From: NORP110 sp051251595
GTDB lineage: Bacteria; Pseudomonadota; Alphaproteobacteria; Rhodobacterales; Rhodobacteraceae
NCBI GenBank assembly: GCA_051251595.1
Contig: JBPOFA010000002.1
Location: 434,001 to 498,000 of the forward strand
DNA: 64,000 nucleotides
Direction: 5' to 3'
The number at the start of each line of letters is the position of its first letter. Position 1 is the first letter of the stretch. Below are positions 8,997 through 16,781 of this stretch, piece by piece. The position numbers were made by a program, and so were the translations under genes. A model generated the notes under the pieces. That model did no database searches and was not told the origin of the DNA. It worked only from the letters and a program-made list of their open reading frames with translations.

Positions 8997-9887
8997 TTAA
9001 TCGGCAGGTTCGAAGGGGGAATCCATTATTAGGTCCTCTGGGATCTCTGGAATGTCCTCATCTTCGATTGCGTCAATGTCGACTTTCTTTGTGATGACCG
9101 CAAGAACGTTGAGTCCCGGCGTCCCATCCGGGAACACACAACCCAGCAACAATCTTTGAAAAGTTACCGGTAAGGGGTCACCGCCATCTTTCGGGAGATA
9201 GGCAAAAAGGTGATCAAGGCGGACCCCGCCCTCTTCGTAGATGCGCGAATACGCACCGGCAATAAACTCGTTATATTCATCACCGACATTGTCGTCGGAC
9301 ATAAGTTTACCAATCGCACTTTTGGACCAAGCCCAACCAAACCACTTGGCGTATGCCGATTCCATTCCAATATCGACGAACACCCAACCAGAGGGCCCTT
9401 GCCTGTAAAGCACTGAATATGGACGGATAAGTTCCATCGCTTCGTGTTCGATTCGCGTTTCGGCATTTCCCCAAGCCACGAGAGCCTTTCTCATGAGCGG
9501 AAGACCATCAAAGGTGATTTTAGAGACGGGTTGCTGCTGAGAGAAGAATTCTCTTCCATCTGCATCGATATATTGGCTTGCCTCCAGGCCTTGCGAAATG
9601 TTTTTCCGAAGAGAAGACTGCCCGGCCCAAGTGTCCAGCTCTAGCAAGATTGACTTTGCGCCATCCAGGCACGCTTTGCCAAACGGGGTCAGATGATACT
9701 GACGATCCGTCACGATAAAAAGCTTTTCGCCTTTGAGCCTTTCCAAATCAGAAACGTGGCGGCGAACAGTTTGCCGGGTCGCTCCAAGTTCCTGACATGT
9801 CTTTGACAGGTTCAAGTTACGACTCATGCTCACAAAAGCGCGCAGCATGGCGACAGTTACGCCACTTGTGCTTTTAGATTGATACAA
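8997..9887 (-). CDS. LysR-type HTH protein with non-standard C-terminal domain
   Basis: A 296-residue protein whose first about 65 residues match a LysR-type winged helix: LRAFVSMSRNLNLSKTCQ, then ATRQTVRRHVSDLERLKG and LFIVTDRQYHLTPFG. The remainder does not look like a LysR substrate-binding domain; it contains aromatic-rich stretches (GPSGWVFVDIG, KWFGWAWSKSAIG) and an acidic tail (IEDEDIPEIPEDL). The TTG start at 9887 is chosen because GGAGG lies five bases upstream; the later ATG at 9848 would cut into the HTH. It probably regulates itself or the unknown gene downstream; the ligand is unknown. Confidence 0.6.
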   Translation of the reverse strand: MYQSKSTSGVTVAMLRAFVSMSRNLNLSKTCQELGATRQTVRRHVSDLERLKGEKLFIVTDRQYHLTPFGKACLDGAKSILLELDTWAGQSSLRKNISQGLEASQYIDADGREFFSQQQPVSKITFDGLPLMRKALVAWGNAETRIEHEAMELIRPYSVLYRQGPSGWVFVDIGMESAYAKWFGWAWSKSAIGKLMSDDNVGDEYNEFIAGAYSRIYEEGGVRLDHLFAYLPKDGGDPLPVTFQRLLLGCVFPDGTPGLNVLAVITKKVDIDAIEDEDIPEIPEDLIMDSPFEPAD

Positions 9888-10199
9888 TTGGCCTCCGACA
9901 GTTTTGTAATGCTTAAATCAAAATAGATATTCGTCGACGTCAAGGGGAGCTTTCGCAGGCAGAGAAGTGCAAAAAAAAGGCAGAACTGTAACTTTTCCGA
10001 GAATGTGTCGCATTTTGCAATCCCGCACCCCTGCCCGAGTCATCGTTCCGGAGCCCGTTTCGCGGGTCTGACGGCCTGACAAAGGGTGTGTCATCGCCCT
10101 GGTTTTTCATCCCCCAATGCGCCGCACCGACAGAAAATCAGCGCGCGCCATTATTAAGACAAAAAAGAATGAGAAATCGGTTGGACGAAAGGAGCTGCC
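9888..10199. other. intergenic region upstream of a small gene
   Basis: About 310 bases without a convincing gene, between the minus-strand HTH gene and a plus-strand small gene, so it should hold both promoters. A short inverted segment, GAGCCCGTTTCGCGGGTCT (about 10050-10069), can form a hairpin. The ribosome site AAGGAG ends the region. Confidence 0.4.
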
Positions 10200-10466
10200 A
10201 TGAATCTTGAAAATATTTTTGCTGTGTCTGCCATGGTTTCCAGTCCACCGCCTGGTTCCGTCAACGTCCGAGTTGGGGAAACCGTTAAGGGTCCGGGTGG
10301 CAAGTGGGTTCCGTGTGCGACCAAAATTCCTGGTGGGGTTTATTGTTCTGGCCTATTCGAAGTTGGACCCGGTCGCAGACAAGTTTGCGCCATTGATCGA
10401 CGATCGCCCTGCGCCGAAGAGGCCCTGGCCCATGCGATCGAGCTTGCGTCATCCGCAGCAGCTTAA
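10200..10466 (+). CDS. small protein of unknown function (88 residues)
   Basis: A short gene with an excellent AAGGAG ribosome site six bases before the ATG and a strong terminator 19 bases after its stop, so it is very likely expressed. The product has no signal peptide or membrane helix. It contains three cysteines (PCATKI, YCSGLFEVG, VCAIDRR) plus PCAEEA near the end, and a glycine/proline-rich middle (VGETVKGPGGKWVPC). The cysteine spacing could suit a metal or disulfide role, but I recognise no family. An alternative frame starting at 10207 lacks its own ribosome site. Confidence 0.6.
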   Translation: MNLENIFAVSAMVSSPPPGSVNVRVGETVKGPGGKWVPCATKIPGGVYCSGLFEVGPGRRQVCAIDRRSPCAEEALAHAIELASSAAA

Positions 10467-10485
10467 TCGTTTTTATCAAAAAATT

Positions 10486-10514
10486 AGCCGCGCATTCTCT
10501 GAGCGCGGCTTTTG
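10486..10514 (+). terminator. rho-independent terminator after the 88-residue small gene
   Basis: AGCCGCGC (10486-10493) pairs with GCGCGGCT (10503-10510) around a nine-base loop and is followed by TTT. It defines a one-gene unit. Confidence 0.8.
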
Positions 10515-10839
10515 TGCCTTTTGTTCATCCTATACTCTTCGTCTCGGCAAATATCTGTTGCCGTCAGATCGGGCCAAATCTGCATCTCTTCCCAAAAACC
10601 TGATTCGAATTTGGTAAATATATAGTTAATTTCTAGGCGGACTCGTCGAATAATTTCGGGTCTTGGATTGGCCTTCGCCTTATGAGCGCCACAATCCGAA
10701 ACGTTTTGGGAAATTGTGATAGGCAACCAAGTGGCATTGTCTCTTCCCTGGCGACAATGCCGATACGCCCAACTTTCGCCTCAATCCTGCGTCCATGCTC
10801 GTATTGCTGACAAGGTTAAACCACAAAGGGAATGCGAGA

Positions 10840-11256
10840 ATGAAACACTTTTACAAGAGCGACGAGATGCTGGACGCGACGCCGGTTATTGCACGCAATT
10901 GGGTGGGCGAAGATGCGATTGTTCCAAGTGAAGTTGCAACGGGCATTCAGTATAAAACAACCAGAAGCACCCTTGCCGTTGAAGTTTTGGACATCTGCTA
11001 TCTGGAAGATGAATATGCTGTATCCGTTTTTAAATCACTCATTCGGCTTTGCAACACAGTCGGCCGCGATGAAATTGTGATTGAGAGCCTCGAAGACATC
11101 GTAAAGGACAAGGATCAAACGATCTGCGACTGTTTTAATTCCATCCAACACGCTGTTGTGCGGACATGTCGTTCCATGAACCTATCCCCTGCCCGGGTGT
11201 CGTTGGAAAAACGCGGCCAATTCCATGACCTAAGAATCTACCTCACGTTTCACTAA
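10840..11256 (+). CDS. protein of unknown function (138 residues)
   Basis: I do not recognise this protein. The ATG at 10840 follows AAAGGGAATG and is preferred over an upstream in-frame ATG at 10795. The product is soluble and mildly acidic with an N-terminal MKHFYKSDEMLD, a central helical segment (YAVSVFKSLIRLCNTVG) and four cysteines (DICYLED, RLCNTV, TICDCF, RTCRSM). It is flanked by other small unknown genes and has no clear operon partner. Codon use looks ordinary for this genome. Confidence 0.55.
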   Translation: MKHFYKSDEMLDATPVIARNWVGEDAIVPSEVATGIQYKTTRSTLAVEVLDICYLEDEYAVSVFKSLIRLCNTVGRDEIVIESLEDIVKDKDQTICDCFNSIQHAVVRTCRSMNLSPARVSLEKRGQFHDLRIYLTFH

Positions 11257-11290
11257 CCTCTTCGAACTTTGATCCCAGCCTGATCTCGCC

Positions 11291-11614
11291 TTAGTTGCGC
11301 GACGCGGCCGCTGCGGCTGTCGTTTCATCCATCACTGCAATCGCGGCTTGATAAATCAAATTCAGATCACGGTCTGGACCAAAGGTTGAACTGATTTGCA
11401 TATGCAGCCGGTCAACGATTGATGTTGTCTCATATTCCTTTTCCAGCTCTGACATGGATCTGCGGTCAAGAACGACAAACTGGGCGGCAATTTCGTCAAA
11501 ATCTGTCGAAACCCGAATGAGCTTCTTATACTCTTCTTTTAGGCTCTGCTCTAACTGATCAATATTGCCTGTGATTTGTGACAACATTTCTTCGATTTTT
11601 TCGTTGGTCTTCAT
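11291..11614 (-). CDS. small coiled-coil protein of unknown function (107 residues)
   Basis: The start at 11614 is chosen because GAAGAG lies about nine bases upstream and the longer frame has no ribosome site. The protein is charged and helical: residues 4-30 (NEKIEEMLSQ, IDQLEQSLKEEYKK) have the heptad pattern of a coiled coil, and the tail is alanine-rich (AAAAAS). There is no signal peptide or membrane segment. Its upstream region holds a six-copy repeat array starting about 210 bases away, which may be regulatory. Function unknown. Confidence 0.5.
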   Translation of the reverse strand: MKTNEKIEEMLSQITGNIDQLEQSLKEEYKKLIRVSTDFDEIAAQFVVLDRRSMSELEKEYETTSIVDRLHMQISSTFGPDRDLNLIYQAAIAVMDETTAAAAASRN

Positions 11615-12240
11615 ACTGGTACTCTTCAAAGGTTGCTCGTGTGCCGACTTAGCGACGGGATGATTTGTGATTGAGGACCACTTTAAAATAAGCCGACGAC
11701 AGCCAAACAAAACAAAACTGACGTCGACACGATCACGGTGGCCCAATCCATTACGATGCTTCTCATGTCATCTTGGCGGAAAACTGAAATCAAATCACTC
11801 ATTACTACTCTTCACACTCTTGGTTACTCGTTACGTTACAAAACACTGAACTCGTTACGTTACAAAACACTCAGTTCACTCGTTACTCTACAAAACACTC
11901 AACTCGTTACGCTACACACTCAGATAACTCGTTACTTTACTAAACACTCAACTCGTTACGTTCATGATCACTTGGTATGAAAGCAATTTGCCCCAAAGTG
12001 CGATTCCCAACAATTCTCTAAATTTATTACTTCATAGGTCTATCTTTCATACAGTGTTGGATGATTTATCACCCATGCCTGAGGGGGCCTAGGAATGGGG
12101 CGTGTGATCGCTTCGATGCCGAGCCATTTGCTGGTTGCAGTTGGTCACGTCCAAATGGCGCGCAGGCGATAGAACGGACTGAGTTTCAAGGCGCAGAAAT
12201 GATCCGTCACCAGACGAATGACGATCATTTACACGCAGAG
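11615..12240. other. long intergenic region containing a repeat array
   Basis: About 625 bases without a convincing gene. Plus-strand frames here are made of the repeated sequence and change frame inside the array, so they are not believed to be coding. Apart from the 24-bp array (annotated separately) I see no terminator or tRNA. The side near 12240 is the end of a minus-strand gene. Confidence 0.5.
11827..11975 (+). repeat. six-copy direct repeat array, about 24-bp period
   Basis: Copies beginning CTCGTTAC start at 11827, 11851, 11879, 11903, 11928 and 11952, giving spacings of 24, 28, 24, 25 and 24. The best copies share CTCGTTACGTTAC followed by AAAACACTCA. The spacing is too regular for chance, there are no unique spacers, and the period is close to two turns plus of the helix. 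It sits upstream of a minus-strand small gene. An array of binding sites or an iteron-like element is possible. Confidence 0.85.
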
Positions 12241-13032
12241 CTATGGCGTATTTGACAGCAGCTGTCGCAATGTGCGGGCATCTCGTTTGAACTGTTCGAC
12301 ATCGTCATTGAGGACGAATTCCAGAAACGCGTTTCGGCAATCTTCTTTGTCCCTGCGCGGTTGCGCGATGAGGTGATCAAACACGGCCGTCCACATCTCT
12401 TCCCCTGCTTGGAGCGCAAACCGGTTCTGAAAATTCGTCCAATAGAAAACATGGATATCACCCAGAAACAGGCCAAGCGCGGCCAGTTCTGACACTGCCG
12501 TCGCGGAAGGGATCGCGCCTCTTGGTTGCCAATAGGTTGTTAGACAGGGATGATCCACTTCATCAAGCAGGCGCAGGGTCGAGTCCAGCGTGTCCGTCAA
12601 TGTGTTACTGTGATATTCCAGCGAAAGGCGAAGGCCAGAAGCCTGTGCAGCGTCGCATCTTGACCGGATCGTCTCTACCGTTTTCGCCCGCTCCCTTGGG
12701 GTTGCCTTGTCGCTCGGCAATTGTCCGGCCCAAATGCGGATTGTTTTCGCGCCGAGCGCTTGGGCGCTTTCCAGAACGGCGGCAAAGGCCGGGTCCTCTG
12801 CCTTATTGGAGCGCAGGTAGGACCCGACGGTCGGTGTCGCAATCCCCGCGTCACCACATTGCTGCGAAAGGGCCCTGGCCAGTTTGAGGTCCCCCGGGGG
12901 TAAATGACCGTCCATACCCCATTCTATGGCTTTGAGCCCCGCCTCCTCGACCAATGAAATGATCCGTTCTGGCGTGAGCGCCCTGAAAGTGACGGAACAC
13001 AGCCCAGGACGGATTCGATGTTGTTGTGTCAT
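12241..13032 (-). CDS. sugar phosphate isomerase/epimerase-like TIM barrel protein
   Basis: A 263-residue protein of the xylose isomerase-like TIM barrel superfamily (AP endonuclease 2 fold). It shows AGLKAIEWGMDGHLPPGD near the N-terminus, LGAKTIRIWAGQ, LRLSLEYHSNTLTD (metal-ligand glutamate and histidine) and LGDIHVFYW, the usual order of conserved strands. The start at 13032 overlaps the stop of the dehydrogenase upstream by four bases (ATGA), so the two are translationally coupled. Role is probably isomerisation of a sugar or sugar acid linked to the hydroxyacid dehydrogenase; the substrate is unknown. Confidence 0.78.
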   Translation of the reverse strand: MTQQHRIRPGLCSVTFRALTPERIISLVEEAGLKAIEWGMDGHLPPGDLKLARALSQQCGDAGIATPTVGSYLRSNKAEDPAFAAVLESAQALGAKTIRIWAGQLPSDKATPRERAKTVETIRSRCDAAQASGLRLSLEYHSNTLTDTLDSTLRLLDEVDHPCLTTYWQPRGAIPSATAVSELAALGLFLGDIHVFYWTNFQNRFALQAGEEMWTAVFDHLIAQPRRDKEDCRNAFLEFVLNDDVEQFKRDARTLRQLLSNTP

Positions 13033-14033
13033 GCAATCTGATCCCAATTTTCTTGGGTCACTTCGTGGTTCAGGCGCCCCGTCGACATAAAACACTCAAT
13101 TTCGTCAATGACGTTGTCAGCCAGCCGGTGCAGCTCGTCCCCTAGAGATCCCGCCACATGCGGGGTCAGATAGGCATTGGGCAGCGCAAAGAACGGAGAC
13201 TCCGCCGGCAGAGGTTCTGGATCCGTGACGTCCAGTACGGCGTGCAAACGGCCCGAAGAAAGCTCTGCCAGTAAAGCATCATGATCAACCAGCCCCCCGC
13301 GCGCTGTGTTGATCAGCAAGGCCCCATCCTGCATCTGGGCGAGCGCGGCTCGATTGATCAGGTGGCGAGTTCCCGGCAACAGCGGCGCATTGATCGAAAC
13401 CACGTCACTAACAGACATCAATTGAGAGAGCTCTACTTTACGCGCGCCCAATGCGGCTGCTTGGTCCATTGAGACAGTCGGGTCGGACAGCAAGACCTCC
13501 AGATCAAAATGCTGCAACAGGCTGATCAAATGCTTTCCGACCTTAGACGCACCGATCACACCGATGATCTTGCCGTAGTTTCCGCTGGCGGTGAAGGTTG
13601 CGTTTTGACGGTCTTCTGTGCAGCCACCGGGTGCCTTATAGGCCGCTTCCCATTGGGGAAGGCGTTTGTTCCAACGAAGCACCCAAGACAGCACGAACTC
13701 GGCAACAGGGATCGCATTTGGGGAAGAGCTGGTGGACAGGCGCAAATGGTTCAGCAGCTCGGCAGAGATGAAACTACGAATGGTGCCGCCAAAATGGGCG
13801 ATCAGGGCCAGGTCGGGACAAGCGCCAAACAAATCCATGTCGAGTTTCGGCGTTCCCCACCCGGTGACAAGAACGCCGATTTCCCTGGTGTTTTCGTGGG
13901 ATTTCAACGTGTTGAGATCCTCTAGATGCATCCAACCACTAACACCTGGAATAGTTCCCAGACGCGCAAGTTGCTTTGGCGGAAACACGCCTTCGAAAGG
14001 CTCCTGCCCCATTAAGAATGCGATATGCGCCAT
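13029..14033 (-). CDS. D-isomer-specific 2-hydroxyacid dehydrogenase
   Basis: A 334-residue NAD(P)-dependent dehydrogenase. The nucleotide-binding domain has GKIIGVIGASKVGKHLI (GxGxxG variant with alanine-serine), and the catalytic region has INTARGGLVDHDALL, with the conserved arginine, followed by the late glutamate and the histidine in YLTPHVAGSLGDE. The start at 14033 has an excellent GGAGGAAT ribosome site, so the longer frame is rejected. It is the first gene of a two-gene operon with a sugar isomerase-like protein. Its promoter region abuts the left 88-bp repeat of the accessory region. Confidence 0.85.
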   Translation of the reverse strand: MAHIAFLMGQEPFEGVFPPKQLARLGTIPGVSGWMHLEDLNTLKSHENTREIGVLVTGWGTPKLDMDLFGACPDLALIAHFGGTIRSFISAELLNHLRLSTSSSPNAIPVAEFVLSWVLRWNKRLPQWEAAYKAPGGCTEDRQNATFTASGNYGKIIGVIGASKVGKHLISLLQHFDLEVLLSDPTVSMDQAAALGARKVELSQLMSVSDVVSINAPLLPGTRHLINRAALAQMQDGALLINTARGGLVDHDALLAELSSGRLHAVLDVTDPEPLPAESPFFALPNAYLTPHVAGSLGDELHRLADNVIDEIECFMSTGRLNHEVTQENWDQIA

Positions 14034-14130
14034 GCAATTCCTCCTGTCCCCTGTAGGGTTCAAGGTGGAAGATAACGGGTTCTATGCGCAAGGTGTAAAT
14101 ACAGGCGTGTGGGAACCGGCCGCTGATCGC

Positions 14131-14218
14131 CTTGAGGGGCGCGACGTTCAGAACAGGTCGGTGAAGCAACACTACCCCGCTTTAGGTTTCATCTCATCTT
14201 TGCGAGGGGTTTGTGGCG
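14131..14218 (+). repeat. 88-bp direct repeat, left copy (flank of accessory region)
   Basis: This segment matches 32533-32620 in the same orientation at 81 of 88 positions. The right copy is the sequence downstream of tRNA-Ser(GGA) and includes the last five bases of that tRNA gene (encoded CCA, discriminator, last acceptor base). Here the match stops exactly where the tRNA body would begin and an IS6-type end takes over. The two copies bound an 18.3-kb accessory region. Confidence 0.85.
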
Positions 14219-14340
14219 ATGCCGCCAGACTAATGAGAACCAGTCTCTGAATGACCGACCACAGTTAGCAATATGCCGTGCCGAGTGCACGCCACTCCGC
14301 AACAGCGGCGATGCGTTTGAGCATGAAGATGGGTCATGAG
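14219..14340 (-). mobile_element. IS6-family transposase end fragment
   Basis: The sequence TGCCGCCAGACTAATGAGAA followed by CCAGTCTC resembles the ends of the two other IS6-type elements in the window (at 27819 and 18544), and CACGCCACTCCGCAACAGCGG corresponds on the minus strand to the transposase C-terminus ending (A)EWR. Only about 120 bases survive, so this is a dead remnant. Together with the repeat beside it, it marks the left edge of the accessory region. Confidence 0.6.
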
Positions 14341-14472
14341 GTGAGATTTCTTTCCGGATTGTGCAGCCTGTAAATTGAGATGTGGCCACTGGCTGCGTAC
14401 TTGGCAAATGTGCAAAGCTGTAATATCCCAATGCACAGTCGCATTCATCCATTCTTGAAGCAGAAAGAAATC

Positions 14473-15447
14473 ATGAAACTCGCCTCCCTTTTTTTAGGCG
14501 TCTTTATCACAGTTCTGTTTGCAGGCTCCATGGCCAGTGCGGAGATGCCGACATTACGCATTGCTGCACTGAAGTTCGGCACCCTGAATTGGGAACTGAA
14601 CGTCATCAAAGAACACAAACTGGACCATACAAACGGCTTTAATCTGGAGATCATGCCGGTCGCAGGTTCAGCGGCCTCGAAGGTCGCCTTTCAGGGGGGC
14701 GAAGCGGATGTAATCCTGTCCGACTGGGTTTGGGTCGCGCGAGCCAGAAACGCGGGCAAGGACATTCGATTTATCCCCTACTCAAAGGCCGTAGGCGCAC
14801 TAATGGTGCCAAAAGGCAGCCCTATCGAAACACTCGCGGATTTAAAAAACAAAAAAATCGGAATTGCTGGCGGCCCCCTGGACAAAAGTTGGATCGTATT
14901 GCGCGCCTACGCGCTTCAGAAACTAGGGCTCGATCTGTCCAAGTTGAATGAGGAAGTCTATGGAGGGGCACCACTGATATACAACGCGGCGCTTTCAGGC
15001 GAAGTCGACGGTGCCATCAATTTCTGGCACTTCCTCGCCAGAATGGAGGCGGAAGGAATGCGTTCCGTGATGACGGTCGCAGACGCCGCCGTAGGACTTG
15101 GGTTGGACCCAGACATTCCTTTGCTTGGTTATGTCGTGAATGGGCAAATGTCAGACGAGCAACCGGAATTGGTCGAAGGTCTTGCGCGCGCTTCACGGGC
15201 GGCAAAAGCGATTTTGGCAACGGATGAGGCGGAATGGATGCGGCTGCGCCCTACAATGATGGCCAAAAGCGATGCTGAGTTTCAGGCCCTTCGCACAGGT
15301 TTCATAGCGGGCATACCCAGTTCTTATGCAGTGGATGAGGCAAATGCACGCCGGTTCTTTGAATTAATGGCGGCTGTGGGCGGTCGCGAATTGGTCGGTG
15401 ACACAACCTCCCTTCCCGACGGAGTGTTTTTGACCATTGCAGACTGA
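14473..15447 (+). CDS. ABC transporter substrate-binding protein, NitT/TauT type
   Basis: A 324-residue periplasmic binding protein with a Sec signal peptide (about residues 1-22, ending ASAEM). The mature part, with FGTLNWELNVIKEH, VAFQGGEADVILSDWVWVAR and KNKKIGIAGGPLDKSW, matches the nitrate/sulfonate/taurine family of binding proteins. The start at 14473 is immediately before the signal peptide; a longer frame upstream is unlikely. It heads a three-gene transporter unit with permease and ATPase overlapping downstream. Related proteins import sulfonates, pyrimidine precursors or metals; the ligand is not determinable here. Confidence 0.82.
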   Translation: MKLASLFLGVFITVLFAGSMASAEMPTLRIAALKFGTLNWELNVIKEHKLDHTNGFNLEIMPVAGSAASKVAFQGGEADVILSDWVWVARARNAGKDIRFIPYSKAVGALMVPKGSPIETLADLKNKKIGIAGGPLDKSWIVLRAYALQKLGLDLSKLNEEVYGGAPLIYNAALSGEVDGAINFWHFLARMEAEGMRSVMTVADAAVGLGLDPDIPLLGYVVNGQMSDEQPELVEGLARASRAAKAILATDEAEWMRLRPTMMAKSDAEFQALRTGFIAGIPSSYAVDEANARRFFELMAAVGGRELVGDTTSLPDGVFLTIAD

Positions 15448-16195
15448 GCGATACTCATGGGCAACCTACCTGATTTCCTTGTGTGGGTTGCTTTTGGTGT
15501 GGTCCATTTTGGCGGCGATGAAGAACGACCCAAGCGTGCTGCCAACGCCTTGGCGGTTGGTGCCACTGTTCCAGATAGAAATTCGATCCGGCCAACTATT
15601 TTATCACCTGTCTGCTACTTTGGTGCGTGTGATCGTCACCTTTGTGTGTGCAATGACCATAGGCACAATTCTCGGTTTTCTGCTTGGGCGCTATCCGCGT
15701 CTCAATCGCTGGTTTGACCCGTGGCTGACGGTATTTCTGAACATCCCGGCCTTGGTGACAATTGTTTTGGTTTATCTCTGGGTCGGGCTGAATGAAGTTG
15801 CCGCGGTGTTGGCGGTATCGCTTAACAAAATTCCCAACGTCGCCGTCATCATCCGCGAGGGCGTGCGTGCTCTTGATCCGAAATACGATGAAATGGCCGA
15901 GGTTTTTCACATTTCAACGAAAGATCAAGCCCGCCATGTTTGGTTACCTCAACTTGCGCCGTTTTTTGCCGCCTCTGCCCGGTCCGGAATTGCTCTAATT
16001 TGGAAAATTGTACTCGTCGTTGAATTCTTGGGGCGCTCCGACGGTGTGGGTTTCCAAATTCACGTTTACTTTCAGCTTTTCGAAGTGGGTATGGTGCTGG
16101 TCTATGCGATGAGTTTCATTGGAATCATGTTGGGTGTCGAAGCACTATTGTTAAGGCCGCTGGAACGCAGAGCAGCAAAGTGGCGGCAATCATGA
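15437..16195 (+). CDS. ABC transporter permease, NitT/TauT type (SsuC/TauC-like)
   Basis: A 252-residue membrane permease with about six helices. The ATPase-docking EAA loop is KYDEMAEVFHISTKDQARHV (about residues 151-170). The best start is a TTG at 15437 that overlaps the end of the binding-protein gene and follows GGAG by 14 bases; there is no good ATG before helix 1. The gene ends in an ATGA overlap with the ATPase gene, so all three are coupled. Confidence 0.8.
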   Translation: MQTERYSWATYLISLCGLLLVWSILAAMKNDPSVLPTPWRLVPLFQIEIRSGQLFYHLSATLVRVIVTFVCAMTIGTILGFLLGRYPRLNRWFDPWLTVFLNIPALVTIVLVYLWVGLNEVAAVLAVSLNKIPNVAVIIREGVRALDPKYDEMAEVFHISTKDQARHVWLPQLAPFFAASARSGIALIWKIVLVVEFLGRSDGVGFQIHVYFQLFEVGMVLVYAMSFIGIMLGVEALLLRPLERRAAKWRQS

Positions 16196-16758
16196 TATCT
16201 GCGCAGATCGTCGAAAAGAAGTTTGGCGACAAAACCATCCTCAAAGACGTGGCATTCGAGGTGGCTCCGGGTGAAGTACTTGCAGTAACAGGAAAATCCG
16301 GCGTAGGTAAAACGACGCTTCTTCGAATTGTTTCGAGGCTGGACACCGCTTTTTCGGGCCGTGTGGCATGCCCTAAAGCAGTGGGCATGGTCTTTCAGGA
16401 GCCGAATTTATTACCCTGGCGCAATGTGTCTTCCAATATTCAAATTGCAACACGCGCGAGCGCCGCGGAAATCCGCGAGCTTTTGCACAAGGTTGGGCTT
16501 CCCGGCCAAGAACAGGCTTTTCCAGGACAGTTGTCACTGGGTCAGCAACGGCGTGTCGCGCTTGCGCGGGCTTTGGCGATGCGACCAAGCGCTTTGTTAT
16601 TGGATGAGCCATTTGCTTCGCTGGATGAAGCCACCGCAAACGAAATGATGGCACTGGTCGGCGAAATGATCGCCGACAATAAAATCGCTACCATCTTTGT
16701 CAGCCATGCACCAACGGATGTGGATCGTTTGGCCACGCGCACCCTGCATCTGACCTAA
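16192..16758 (+). CDS. ABC transporter ATP-binding protein, short NitT/TauT type
   Basis: A 188-residue ATPase. Walker A is GKSGVGKTT (residues 34-42), the Q-loop VFQEPNLLPW (67-76) is typical of nitrate/taurine systems, Walker B is ALLLDEP (134-140), and an H-loop histidine is in FVSHAPT. The signature motif is LSLGQ (114-118) instead of LSGGQ. The protein is about 60 residues shorter than SsuB/TauB, missing the C-terminal helices, but the core is complete. It overlaps the permease by four bases. A longer frame starting at a GTG (16180) is less likely. Confidence 0.82.
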   Translation: MISAQIVEKKFGDKTILKDVAFEVAPGEVLAVTGKSGVGKTTLLRIVSRLDTAFSGRVACPKAVGMVFQEPNLLPWRNVSSNIQIATRASAAEIRELLHKVGLPGQEQAFPGQLSLGQQRRVALARALAMRPSALLLDEPFASLDEATANEMMALVGEMIADNKIATIFVSHAPTDVDRLATRTLHLT

Positions 16759-16781
16759 GCTCTGCGCAACGAGCTGGCGGG

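Noticed and set aside
10207..10617. Alternative 136-codon frame over the 88-residue small gene
   Set aside because: The frame at 10200 has the AAGGAG ribosome site and is ended by a terminator; the longer frame would run through that terminator.
11827..11975. Repeat array as CRISPR
   Set aside because: There are no unique spacers of constant length; the units follow one another with only 24-28 bases between starts and no cas genes are near.
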